From Salvelinus alpinus (lineage: Eukaryota > Chordata > Actinopteri > Salmoniformes > Salmonidae): 64,000 bases of DNA. Made by a program: the position numbers and the translations under genes. Under the pieces are notes generated by a model that worked only from the letters and a program-made list of their open reading frames with translations, was not told where the DNA came from and did no database searches. The stretch spans positions 37,607,430 through 37,671,429 of the forward strand of contig NC_092094.1 of the NCBI RefSeq assembly GCF_045679555.1, written 5' to 3'. Below are positions 53,950-64,000 of the stretch, piece by piece; the stretch's first letter is position 1; each line of letters opens with the position of its first letter.

Positions 53950-55870
53950 AACCCTGGTGTCAGTATAAGTATGTTCGAGTGTGTGGGTAGCGACCAGTGT
54001 GTGTGCATAGAATCAGTGCAAGAGAGTTAGTAAAAAAAGGGTAAATGCAGGTAGTCCGGGTAGCCATTTGATTAGCTATTTAGCAGCCTTGTTTAGCAGT
54101 CTTATAGCTTGAGGGTAGAAGCTGTACCGCTTGCCATGCGGTAGTAGAGAGAACAGTATACGGCTTGGGTGGCTGGAGTCTTTGTGCCTTGCAGTTGCCA
54201 TACCAAGCAGTGATGCAGCCAGTCAAGATACTCTCAATAGTGCAACTGTAGAATTTTTTGAGGATCTGAGGGCCCATGCCAAATCTTTTCAGCCTTCTGA
54301 GGGGGAAGAGGCACTATCGTGCCCTCTTCACAACTGTGTGAGTGTGTGTGGAACATGTTAACCTTAGTGATGTGGACACAGTGGAACTTCAATCTCTCAA
54401 CCTGTTCCACAACATCCCCATTGATGTGGTTGGGGGTGTGCTCGGCCCTCCGTTTCCTGTAGTCCACGATCAGCTTCTTTGTCTTGCTGAGGGAGAGGTT
54501 GTTGTCCTAGCACCACGTTGACATGTCTCTGACCTCCTCCCTATAGGCTGCCTCATCGTCGTCGTTGATCAATTCTACCACCATTGTGTTGTCAGCAAAC
54601 TTGATGGTGTTGGAGTTGTGTGTGGCCAGGCAGTCGTGGGTGAACAGGGAGTACAGGAGGGGACTAAGCACACTTCTGGGGAGGGCCCCGTGTTGATGGT
54701 CAGCGTGACGGATGTGTTGTTGCCTACCCTCACTACCTGGGGGTGGCCCGTCAGGAAGTCCAGGATCCAGTTGCAGAGGAAGTTGTTCAGTCCCAGGGTC
54801 CCAGGGTCCTGAGCTTGGTGATGAGCGTGGAGGGGACTAATGCTGAGTTGTAGTCAATGAACAGCATTCTTACATAGTTATTAATTTTGTCCAGGTGGTT
54901 GAGGGCAGTGTGGAGTGCAATAGAGATTGCGTCATCTGTGGATCTGTTGGGACGGTATGTGAATTGGAGTGGGTCCAGGGTGTCTGGATTGATGGTGTCA
55001 ATGTGAGCCATGATTAGGCTGTCAAAGCATTTCATCGCTATAGATGTGAGTGCTATAGGACGATAGTCATTTAGGCAGGTTACCTTGGCTTTTTGGGGCA
55101 CAGGGACTAAGGTGGTCTGCTTGAAACAAGTTGATATTACAGAGAGGGTCAGGGATAGGTTGAAAATGTCAGTGAAGACACTTGCCAGCTGGTCAGCGCA
55201 TGCTCTGAATACGCGTCCTGGTATTCCATCTGGCCCCGCATTCTTGCGAATGTTAACCTGTTTAAAGGTCTAACTCACATCTGCTACGGAGAGTGAGATC
55301 ACACAATCATCCAGAACAGCTGGTGCTCTCATGCATGGTTCAGTGTTTCTTGCCTCGAAGCGAGAATAGAAGGCATTTAGCTCATCTGGTAGGTCGCATC
55401 GCTGTGCAGCTTGTGGCTGGGTTTCCATTTGTGATCCGTGATAGTTTGCAAGCACTGCCACATCCATCAAGCATCAGAGCCAGCGTAAGATGATTCGATC
55501 TTAGACCTGTATTGAAATGTTTCCTGTTCGTCGGAGGTCGCGGCAGGATTTCTTATAAGCGTCCCGCTCCTTGAAAGCGGCAGAACGTTAGTTCAGTGCG
55601 GATGTCGCCTGTAATCCTTGGCTTCTGGTTGGGGGAGGTATGTACGGTGACTGTGGTGACGACATCGTGGATGTACTTATTAATAAAACCGGTGACTGAT
55701 GTGGTAAACTCCTCAATGTTATAGGATGAATCCCGGAACATATTCCAATATGTACTAGTGACACAGTCCTGTACCTTAGCATCCATTTCATTGGACCACT
55801 TCTGTATTGAGCCTGTCACTGGTACTTCTGGTTTGAGTTTTTCTTGTAAGCAGGAGGATAGAGTAATTGT
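53950..55870 (-). mobile_element. Non-LTR retrotransposon (Rex/Jockey-like), minus orientation
   Basis: On the - strand: [40 protein letters not shown] and MLFIDYNSA (reverse transcriptase), then downstream pieces near 54467 (MDYRKRRAEHTPNHINGDVV) and 54277. It is broken by stops and frameshifts. The DNA-level 3' end lies near 53950. The 45009 and 49385 tails may belong to the same family. Confidence 0.8.
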
Positions 55871-55879
55871 CTGATATTT

Positions 55880-56075
55880 TTATTTTTTACCTTTATTTAA
55901 CTAGGCAAGTCAGTTAAGAACAAATTCTTATTTTCAATGACAGTTTAGGAACAGTGGGTTAACTGCCTTGTTCAGGGGCAGAACGATAGATTTTTACCTT
56001 GTCGGCTCTGGGATTTGATCTTGCAACCTTTCGGTTACTAGTCCAACGCTCTAACCACTAGGCTACCTGGATAGC
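55880..56075 (-). repeat. tRNA-derived SINE, minus orientation
   Basis: On the - strand it starts CAGGTAGCCTAGTGGTTAGA and ends GACTTGCCTAGTTAAATAAA, typical of the abundant fish SINE. It has both pol III box-like motifs. Confidence 0.88.
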
Positions 56076-56084
56076 GAGGGAGCG

Positions 56085-56640
56085 CCCTGTATTTAGATTT
56101 TATTTATTAGGATTCCCATTAGCCAACACCAATGGCGACAGCTAGTCTTACCGGGGTACGACACATAACGAAAAGACATTACAGACAAAAGACTTTACAA
56201 TTTACATACATTTAAAAACATGAACATGTAGTGTGTGTGTGCGTCTATCAGTTACACATACGTCAGTACACACACACACACTACAAGTAGGTCACATGGG
56301 AGAGAGGCGTTGTGCTGTGAGGTGTTGCTTTATTTGTTTTTTTAAACCAGGTTTTCTGTTCACTTGCGCTATATAAGATGGAAGGGAGTTCCATGCATTC
56401 ATGGCTCTGTATAATACTGTACGTTTTCTTGAATTTCTTCTGGACCTGGGTACTGTGAAAAGACCCTTGGTGGCATGTCTGGTGGGGTAAGTGTGTGTGT
56501 AGGTGCTGTGTGTAAGTTGACAATGCAAACAATTTGGAATTTCCAACACATTCATGTTTCTTATAAAAACAAGAAGTGACGCAGTCAGTCTTTCCTCAAC
56601 TCTTAGTGAAGAGAGACTGGCATGCATATTATTAATATTA
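56085..56640 (-). mobile_element. LINE 3' end, minus orientation
   Basis: On the - strand the frame 56627-56292 carries the usual LINE C-terminus (RHATKGLFTVPRSRRNSRKR, YRAMNAWNSLPSYIAQVNRK) followed by a TAATGGGAATCCTAATAAAT tail. Confidence 0.7.
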
Positions 56641-57041
56641 GCGCTTCTGGAGTAAAGGTGATCTAAAGTCGTGTCACCTCTAGTTGCACAGGTGACATAC
56701 TGGTAAAAATGAGGTAAAACGGATTAAAGTTTCCCTGCTTTAAAATCACTGGCCACGAGAAACACCCCCCCTGAATGTGAATTTTCATGTTTGCTTATCT
56801 ACTGTAGACTAAGGTCCAGGTGTGTGAAAGTGAAAGAGAGGCTGTTAAGAGGACTGCTCCTGTTTACAGTGAGACAGACATTCTCCTGACTATATTTTTT
56901 CCTTTTTCATTTAGTGAAATACTTTCATCCATTATTACCTTTATGTAGCTGGGATTCGATCTGTATGGCATTTGAATTAGATTTAAACCCTTTTATCCAG
57001 ATATTGGTCTGAGAGGTTTCCTGCGGCTTTCATAAGCTATA

Positions 57042-58112
57042 CAGTGCATTCGGAAATTATTCAGACCCCTTGACTTTTTCCACATTATGTTACGGTACAG
57101 CCTTATTCTAAAATGTGTTACATAGTTTTTTTCCCTCATCAATCTACACACAATAACGTATAATGACAAAGCAAAAACAGGTTTTAGAAACTTCTGCTAA
57201 TTTATAAAAACATGTCAAACAAAATATTACATTTACATGAATATTAAGACCCTTTACTCAGTACTTTGTTGAAGCACCTTTGGCAGCGATTACAGCCTCA
57301 ACTTTTCTTGGGTATGACGCTACAAGCTTGGCACACGTGTTTTTGGGGAGTTTCTCCCTTCCTCTCTGCAGATCCTCTCAAGCTCTGTCAGGTTGGATGG
57401 GGAGCGTTGCTGCACAGCTATTTTCAGGTCTCTCCAGAGATCGGGTTCAAGTTTGGGCTCTGGCTGGGCCACTCAAGGACATTCAGAGACTTGTCCCGAA
57501 GCCACTCCTGTATTGTCTTGGCTGTGTGCTTAGAGTCGTTGTCCTGTTGGAAGGTTAACCTTAGCCCCAGTCAGAGGTCCTGAGTACTCTGGAGCAGGTT
57601 TTCATCAAGGATCTCTCTGTACTTCGCTCCGTTCATCTTTGCCTCGATCCTGACTAGTCTCCTAGTCCCTGCCGCTGAAAAACATCCCCCATCCCCCCAT
57701 GCTGTCACCACCATGCTTCACCGTAGGGATGGTGCCAGGTTTGATCCAGACGTGATGCTTGGCATTCAGGCCAAAGAGTTCAATCTTGATTTCATCAGAC
57801 CAGATATTTTTTTCTCTTGGTCTGAGAATTCTTTAGCTGCCTTTTGGCAAACTCCAAGCGGGCTGTCATGTGCCTTTTACTGGCCACTCTACCATATAGG
57901 CCTGATTGGTGGAGTGCTGCAGAGATGGTTGTCCTTGTGGAAGGTTCTCCCATCTACCCAGAGGAACTCAAGAGCTCTCTCAGAGTGACCATCGGGTTCT
58001 TGGTCACCTCCCTGACCAAGGCCCTTCTTCCCCAATGGCTCAGTTTGGCCGGGCGGACAGTTCTAGGAAGAGTCTTGGTGGTTCCAAACTTCTTCCATTT
58101 TTATGATGGTGG
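57042..58112 (-). mobile_element. Tc1/mariner element, truncated
   Basis: The left end CAGTGCATTCGGAAATTATT follows a TA. The body contains the complement of transposase blocks (for example TCTGGTCTGATGAAATCAAG and CAACAGGACAACGACTCTAA on the - strand). The opposite terminal repeat is missing after about 58112. Confidence 0.82.
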
Positions 58113-58341
58113 TTATTGCATTACGTAACTGTTTTATATGTTCATATTTTGTACACATTAAATGAAAGTCAGATATTTGTCCCTCTGTCTCTCTCTTTCT
58201 CCATCCACCTTGTTCCCTCCCTGATTCCTCCTCCAGTGTAGTTGAATGTCATTTCAGTGTGTAATTCATAATAAAGCTGACAGAGGCATTTCTATCCTCT
58301 CCTTTCCTTTTACTTCCCTTCTCCTCCTCTCTTCCTCCCAG

Positions 58342-58497
58342 CTCTCTGCATTATTCAGAGACCGAGCTGTTAAGAGTGAGGGCCCCAAAGTGCCTTTCCT
58401 TTCCTCATGCTCCACAGAGCTGCTCAAGGAGCTCCCCCCTCCAGGAACCCCTCACTGCATCAGGGCTGCCCATCCCTACACACTCTCCCCCAAATAC
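58342..58497 (+). CDS. Candidate internal exon, unidentified gene
   Basis: A long pyrimidine tract and acceptor (CTCTTCCTCCCAG) plus donor GTGAGTCTGG bound exactly 52 codons, phase 0 at both ends: LSALFRDRAVKSEGPKVPFL, then SSCSTELLKELPPPGTPH and CIRAAHPYTLSPKY. The composition and codon third positions look coding, and the stretch is not in a repeat I know. I cannot name the protein; other exons would lie beyond the window or were missed. Confidence 0.5.
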
Positions 58498-58949
58498 GTG
58501 AGTCTGGAAACACATCATGGTGTCCTCCGAGATCACTTAAGAAGCAGTAGCACATAATGCAACAGACAACTTCACTTTAGCTACTGTACGAGCTACAGAG
58601 CATACCACTGGAGGACGCAGAACAACAGACACTGGACATTGTGAAAGTGGTTTAAATTGAAAATTATTTAATGGAAATATGCAGCATTGTCATAACACAT
58701 TGCGGGTCCTCCCACTTAACACCAAGTTTCACAAAAAACTATTTAAATAGCTAGGTACAATGCAGGTACACATTGTTACATAGGGCTTTCACTGTACCTG
58801 GGCATAAAAGTACCATGTAAAGCCATAGATTTAGCGATGCATGATATACTGTAAAGTGGGACCAGATGACAATCATACACATAAACAGTGTGATCTGTAC
58901 TGTGACGTATAATGTTGCATTTTTCATACAGTTGCTTTTTATAGACAAG

Positions 58950-59354
58950 TGTCACGGCCGTCAAAAGGAGGAGACCAAGGCGCAGCGTGGTATGCGTACA
59001 TTCTTCTTTATTCTAAGAATGAACACTGAACAAAACTAACAAAATAACAAAACAAACCGTGACGCTATACACATGAGTGCTGAACAGGCAACTACACATA
59101 GACAAGAACCTACAAATACCCAAGGGAAAATGGCTACCTAAATATGGTCCCCAATCAGAGACAACCATAAACAGCTGCCTCTGATTGGGAATCATATCAG
59201 GCCCCCATAGACATATATATATACCTAGACCTACAAAAACCCCATGATATACAAAAACCCTAGACAAGACAAAACTAGCATACCCACCCTAGTCACACCC
59301 TGACCTAACCAAAATAATAAAGAAAACATAGATAACTAAGGTCAGGGCGTGACA
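58950..59354 (-). mobile_element. Solo LTR (long subfamily), minus, TSD ACAAG
   Basis: A 405-bp TGTCACGGCC...GGGCGTGACA unit, flanked by ACAAG at 58945-58949 and 59355-59359. Inverted repeat arms at 59143-59160 and 59179-59196. Confidence 0.88.
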
Positions 59355-59916
59355 ACAAGATAGGATTCTAAGTGTATCCTTTCTGGATTACAACTGGGTT
59401 ACACGGCACTAAAGGTGGCGGGCAAAAGCCAAGCATGAGTTTTTCCAGGAACATCTAGAGCAAGCTAAACCTGGAGATTGTGAAAGCCATGAAAACAAGA
59501 AAAGGAGAAACAACAAACATCAGGAACTCTAGGTCCAGTCCAGTCAATGGTGTCGATGTAAAGCTAACCATTTTCATTGTAGTTGTTATGAAACGCTCTA
59601 AACATTCTGACTCAATTTCCAGGGGCTGCATGTGCCATTAAAAAGCACTTCCAGAGCTACTGTATATATATACAGTACCAGTCAAAAGTTTGGGCACACC
59701 TACTCATTCAAGGGTTTCTTTATTTTCACTATTTTCTACATTGTAGAATAATATTGAAGAAATCAAAACTATGAAATAACATATATGGAATCAGGTAGTA
59801 ACTAAAAAGTGTTAAACAAATCAACATTTTATATTTGAAATTCTTCAAAGTAGCCACCCCTTGCCTTGATGCTAGCTTTGCAGACTCTTGGATTCTCGCA
59901 ACCAGCTTCATGAGGA

Positions 59917-60807
59917 ATCAAATCACATTTATTTATATAGCCCTTCTTAGATCAGCTGATATCTCAAAGTGCTGTACAGAAACCCAGCCTAAAACCCCAA
60001 ACAGCAAGCAATGCAGGTGTAGAAGCATGGTGGCTAGGAAAAACTCCATAGAAAGGCCCAAACCTAGGAAGAAACCTAGAGAGGAACCAGGCTATGAGGG
60101 GTGGCCAGTCCTCTTCTGGCTGTGCCGGGTGGAGATTATAACAGAACATGGCCAAGATGTTAAAATGTTCATAAATGACCAGCATGGTCAAATAATAATA
60201 AGCACAGTAGTTGTCGAGGGTGCAACAGGTCAGCACCTCAGGAGTAAATGTCAGTTGGCTTTTCCTAGCCAATCATTGAGAGTATCTCTACCGCTCCTGC
60301 TGTCTCTAGAGAGTTGAAAACAGCAGGTCTGGAACAGGTAGCACGTCCGGTGAACAGGGCAGGGTTTTATAGCTCAGGCAGAACAGTTGAAACTGGAGCA
60401 GCAGCAAGGCCAGGTGGACTGGGGACAGCAAGGAGTCATCATGCCAGGTAGTCCTGAGGCATGGTCCTAGGGCTCAGGTCCTCCGAGAGAGAGAAAGAAA
60501 GAAAGAGAGAATTAGAGAGAGCATACTTAAATTCACACAGGACACCGGATAAGACAGGAGAAATACTCCAGATATAACAGACTGACCCTAGCCCCCCAAC
60601 ACATAAACTACTGCAGCATAAATACTGGAGGCTGAGACAGGAGGGGTCAGGAGACACTGTGGCCCCATCCGATGAAACCCCCGGACAGGGCCAAACAGGC
60701 AGGATATAACCCCACCCACTTTGCCAAAGCACAGCCCCCACACCACTAGAGGGATATCTTCAACCCCCAACTTACCATCCTGAGACAAGGCCGAGTATAG
60801 CCCATGC
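59917..60807 (-). mobile_element. LINE 3' fragment, minus orientation
   Basis: From the tail complement (AATCAAATCACATTTATTTA) through CAGCCTAAAACCCCAAACAG to GACAAGGCCGAGTATAGCCC. It is collinear (inverted) with 50700-52740 of the LINE. Confidence 0.88.
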
Positions 60808-61852
60808 TTTTCAACAGTCTTGAAGGAGTTCCCACATATGCTGAGCACTTGTTTGCTGCTTTTCCTTCACTCAATGGTCCAACTCATCCCAAACCATCTC
60901 AATTGGGTTGAGGTCATGTGATTGTGGAGGCCAGGTCATCTGATGCAGCGCTCCATCACTCTCCTTCTTGGTCAAATAACCCTTACACAGCCTGGAGGTA
61001 TGTTTTGGGTCATTGTCCTGTTGAAAAACAAATGATAGTCACAGTAAGCGTAGACCAGATGGGATGGTGAATCGCTGCAGAATGCTGTGGTAGCCATGCA
61101 GTTTAAGTGTGCCTTGAATTCTAAATAAATCACCAGTGTCATCAGCAAAGCACCCCCACACCATCACACCACCTCTTCCATGCTTCACGGTGGGAACCAC
61201 ACATGCAGAGCTCATCCATTCACCTTCTCTGCGTCTCACAAAGACGCGGCGGTTTGAACCAAACATCTCACATTTTCATCCATCAGACCAAAGGACAGAT
61301 TTCCACCGGTCTAATGTCCATTGCTCATGTTTCTTGGCCCAAGCAAGTCTCTTGTTCTTATTGGTTTCCTTTAATAGTGGTTAATTTGCAGCAATTCGAC
61401 AATGAAGGCCTGATTCACGCGGTCTCCTCTGAACAGTTGATGTTGAGATGTGTCTGTTACTTGAACTCGGTGAAGCATTTATTTGGGCTGCAATCTGAGG
61501 TTCAGTTCACTCTAATGAACTTATCCTCTGCAGCAGAAGTAACTCTGGGTCTTCCTTTCCTGTGGCGGTCCTCATGAGAGCCAGTTTCATCATAGCGCTT
61601 GATGGTTCTTGCGACGGCACTTGAAGAAACGTTCAAAGTTTTTTAAATGTTCTGTATTGACTGACCTTCATGTCTTAAAGTAATGATGGACTGTCGTTTC
61701 TCTTTGCTTATTTGAGCTGTTCTTGACATAATATGGACTTGGTCTTTTACCAAATAGGGCTAACTTCTATATACCACCCCTACCTTGTCACAAACACATT
61801 AAGAAGGAAAGAAATCCCACAAATTAACTTTTAACAAGGCACACCTATTAAC

Positions 61853-63615
61853 CTCTCTGCGCTACGGATCCCTTTAGCGGGATCATTTTCCTAAACAACC
61901 GCTGAATTGCAGGGCGCAAAATATTACAAAAAATATTTATAATCATGCAATCACAAGTGAAATATACCAAAACACAGCTTAGCTTGTTGTTAATCCACCT
62001 ATCGTGACAGATTTTGAAAATATGCTTTACAGCGAAAGCAATCCAAGCTTTTGTGAGTGTATCAATCAATGCTAGAACAGCTAGCCCCAAATTAGCATGG
62101 TCACGAAAGTCAGAAAAGCAATCAAATTAATCGCTTACCTTTGATAATCTTAAGATGTTTGCACTCACGGGACTCCCAGTTACACAATAAATGTTATTTT
62201 TGTTCGATAAATATTACTTTTTTAACAAAAAAACGCCATTTGGGTTGCACGTTATGTTCAGAAAACCACAGCCTCGTTCCGGTCCTGAAAGGCAGAAGAA
62301 AATTCCCAAACGTATCAGATTCAAAAATATTACTAAAAATATTTATAATTATGCAATCACAAGTGAAATATACCAAAACACAGCTTAGTTTGTTGTTAAT
62401 CCACCTATCGTGTCAGATTTTGAAAATATGCTTTACAGCGAAAGCAATCCAAGCTTTTGTGAGTGTATCAATCAATGCTACAACAGCTAGCCCCAAATTA
62501 GCATGGTCACGAAAGTCAGAAAAGCAATCAAATTAATCGCTTACCTTTGATAATTTTCGGATGTTTGCACTCACGAGACTCCCAGTTACTGTAACGTCCT
62601 GACCAGAGTTATTATGTGTTTTGCTTGTTTAGTGTTGGTCAGGACGTGAGCTGGGTGGGAATTCTATGTTGTGTGTCTAGTTTGTCTGTTTCTATGTCCA
62701 GCCTAATATGGTTCTCAATCAGAGGCAGATGGTAATCGTTGTCCCTGATTGAGAATCATATATAGGAGGCTTGTTTTGTGTTGGGATTTTGTGGGTGTTT
62801 GTTTCCTGTCTCTGTGATTGTCTGCACCAGATAGGTGTGTCTCGGTTTTTGCACATTTGTTATTTTGTATTGTTGTTTGTAGTGTTTCACTTGTTCTTTA
62901 TTAAACATGTTTAACACTAGCCGCGCTGCACTTTGGTCCTCTCCTTCACCCCTGGAAGAAAACCGTTACAGTTACACAATAAATGTTATTTTTGATCGAT
63001 AAATATTACTTTTATAACAAACAAAAACAGCATTTGGGTTGCGCGTTATGTTCAGAAAACTACAGCCTCGTTCCGTTCGACGAAAATTCCAAAAAGTATC
63101 CGTAATGTTCGTAGAAACATGTCAAATGTTTTTTATAATCAATCCTCAGGTTGTTTTTAACATACATAATCGATAATATTTCAACCGGACCGTAACCTAT
63201 TCAATAAAAGAGAGAAAGAAAATGGAGAGCGCGCAGGAACTAATCAAAGGACACCTGACTGGTTTTGAAAAATCTCGCTCATTTTTCAAAATAAAAGCCT
63301 GAAACTATGTCTAAAGCCTGGTCACAGCCTGAGGAAGCCATTGGAAACGGAATCTGGTTGATACCCCTTTAAATGGAAGAAAGACGGGAAATGAAACACA
63401 GATTACATTTTTTTTTAAATCACTTCCGGGTTAGATTTCCTCAGGTTTTTGCCTGCAAAATCAGTTTTGTTATACTCATAGACAATATTTTGACAGTTTT
63501 GGAAACTTTGGAGTGTTTTCTATCCTAATCTGTAAATTATCTGCATATTCTACGATCTGGACCTGAGAAATAGTCCGTTTACCTTGGGAACGTTATTTTT
63601 TAAAAAAGAAGAAGA
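61853..63615. repeat. Complex repeat with about 400-bp tandem units
   Basis: Blocks such as CAATCACAAGTGAAATATAC (about 61949 and 62355) and GCTAGCCCCAAATTAGCATG recur about 405 bp apart. The 3' part (TCAGGTTTTTGCCTGC) is shared with 40521-41890. Function and family unknown to me. Confidence 0.65.
62590..62970 (+). mobile_element. Solo LTR (long subfamily), TSD GTTAC
   Basis: A 381-bp TGTAACGTCC...AACCGTTACA unit flanked by GTTAC at 62585-62589 and 62971-62975. The neighbouring tandem unit keeps the empty site CCCAGTTACACAATAAATG at about 62175-62194. Confidence 0.9.
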
Positions 63616-63965
63616 AGTTCATTGAAATGCATTCCAGGTTTCTACCTCATGAAGCTGGTTGAGAGAATGCTAGGGCTACTTTGAAGCATCTCACATCTCA
63701 AATATATTTTGTTTTGTTTAACACTTTTTTGGTTACTACATGATTCCATATGTGTTATTTCATAGTTTTGATGTCTTCACTATTATTCTACAATGTAGAA
63801 AATAGTAAAATAAAGAAAAAACCTTGAATGAGTAGGTGTGTCCAGACTTTTGACTGGTACTGTATGTATGTATATATATATATATATATATATATACTCT
63901 AGTTTAATTTTAGTCAACAAAGATATTGGCTAATGAGGCGATTTAAAATAAAAGATTAGCCCGTG

Positions 63966-64000
63966 TGTTACGTCCATTGTTCGAAGGAGACCAAGGTGCA
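63966..64000 (-). mobile_element. Start of another LTR, cut by the window end
   Basis: TGTTACGTCCATTGTTCGAA then GGAGACCAAGGTGCA resembles the outer end of the 58950-59354 LTR (AGGAGACCAAGGCGCA). Confidence 0.6.

Larger units (their letters stand above)
59673..63862 (-). mobile_element. Tc1/mariner element carrying three nested insertions
   Basis: Ends CAGTACCAGTCAAAAGTTTG and CTTTTGACTGGTACTG with TA on both sides; same family as 11886-12795 but in minus orientation. It contains a LINE tail (59917-60807), a complex repeat (61853-63615) and, inside the latter, a solo LTR (62590-62970). Transposase remnants on the - strand lie at 61039-61266 ([20 protein letters not shown]) and 61380-61730. 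Confidence 0.85.

Overview
This is a vertebrate genomic window from a salmonid fish (Salmo/Oncorhynchus type). The evidence is fish-like intron-exon genes packed among salmonid repeats: several Tc1/mariner families, including one very close to the salmonid elements from which Sleeping Beauty was rebuilt, tRNA-derived SINEs, L2-like LINE tails ending in TTTGATTTG, hAT-like elements and long (TG)n tracts. It is not prokaryotic; there are no operons, CRISPR arrays or phage genes.

Three host genes are clear. (1) The 3' half of bcar1 (p130Cas) lies on the + strand at 6227-9965: four exons carrying YxxP motifs, the serine-rich helical bundle, the Src-binding tail and the C-terminal FAT-like domain. 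Its 5' exons (SH3 domain) are not found here. (2) An intronless class A GPCR most like leukotriene B4 receptors lies on the - strand at 19942-21063. (3) A complete hsf4 lies on the - strand at 38070-31835, with eleven exons joined in consistent splice phase plus a terminal exon that has two possible acceptors. Weaker single-exon candidates of unidentified genes lie at 22302-22540 (-), 47954-48005 (+) and 58342-58497 (+). BCAR1 and HSF4 are both on human 16q, so their closeness may be a remnant of old synteny.

Layout: 1-4750, a Tc1 relic carrying a solo LTR and a full LTR element with proline-coding minisatellites; 4750-11690, bcar1; 11886-18243, a chain of Tc1 elements, a SINE and a foldback element; 18250-22540, the GPCR and a possible gene 3' end; 22541-31800, a second minisatellite-bearing LTR element, Tc1 and hAT relics; 31800-38070, hsf4; 38800-64000, mostly nested transposons (Tc1, hAT, LINE, LTR, MITE) with two orphan exon candidates.

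The most unusual content is a family of TG...CA LTRs (nine LTRs in 64 kb, one cut by the window edge). At least six insertion events have 5-bp target duplications, several of them confirmed by empty sites inside the same window. The six long LTRs share an internal hairpin with one changed base pair, and the two elements that keep internal DNA carry coding-length minisatellites (18, 27 and 162 bp). No reverse transcriptase is visible in them. I see no evidence for a new defence or metabolic system.
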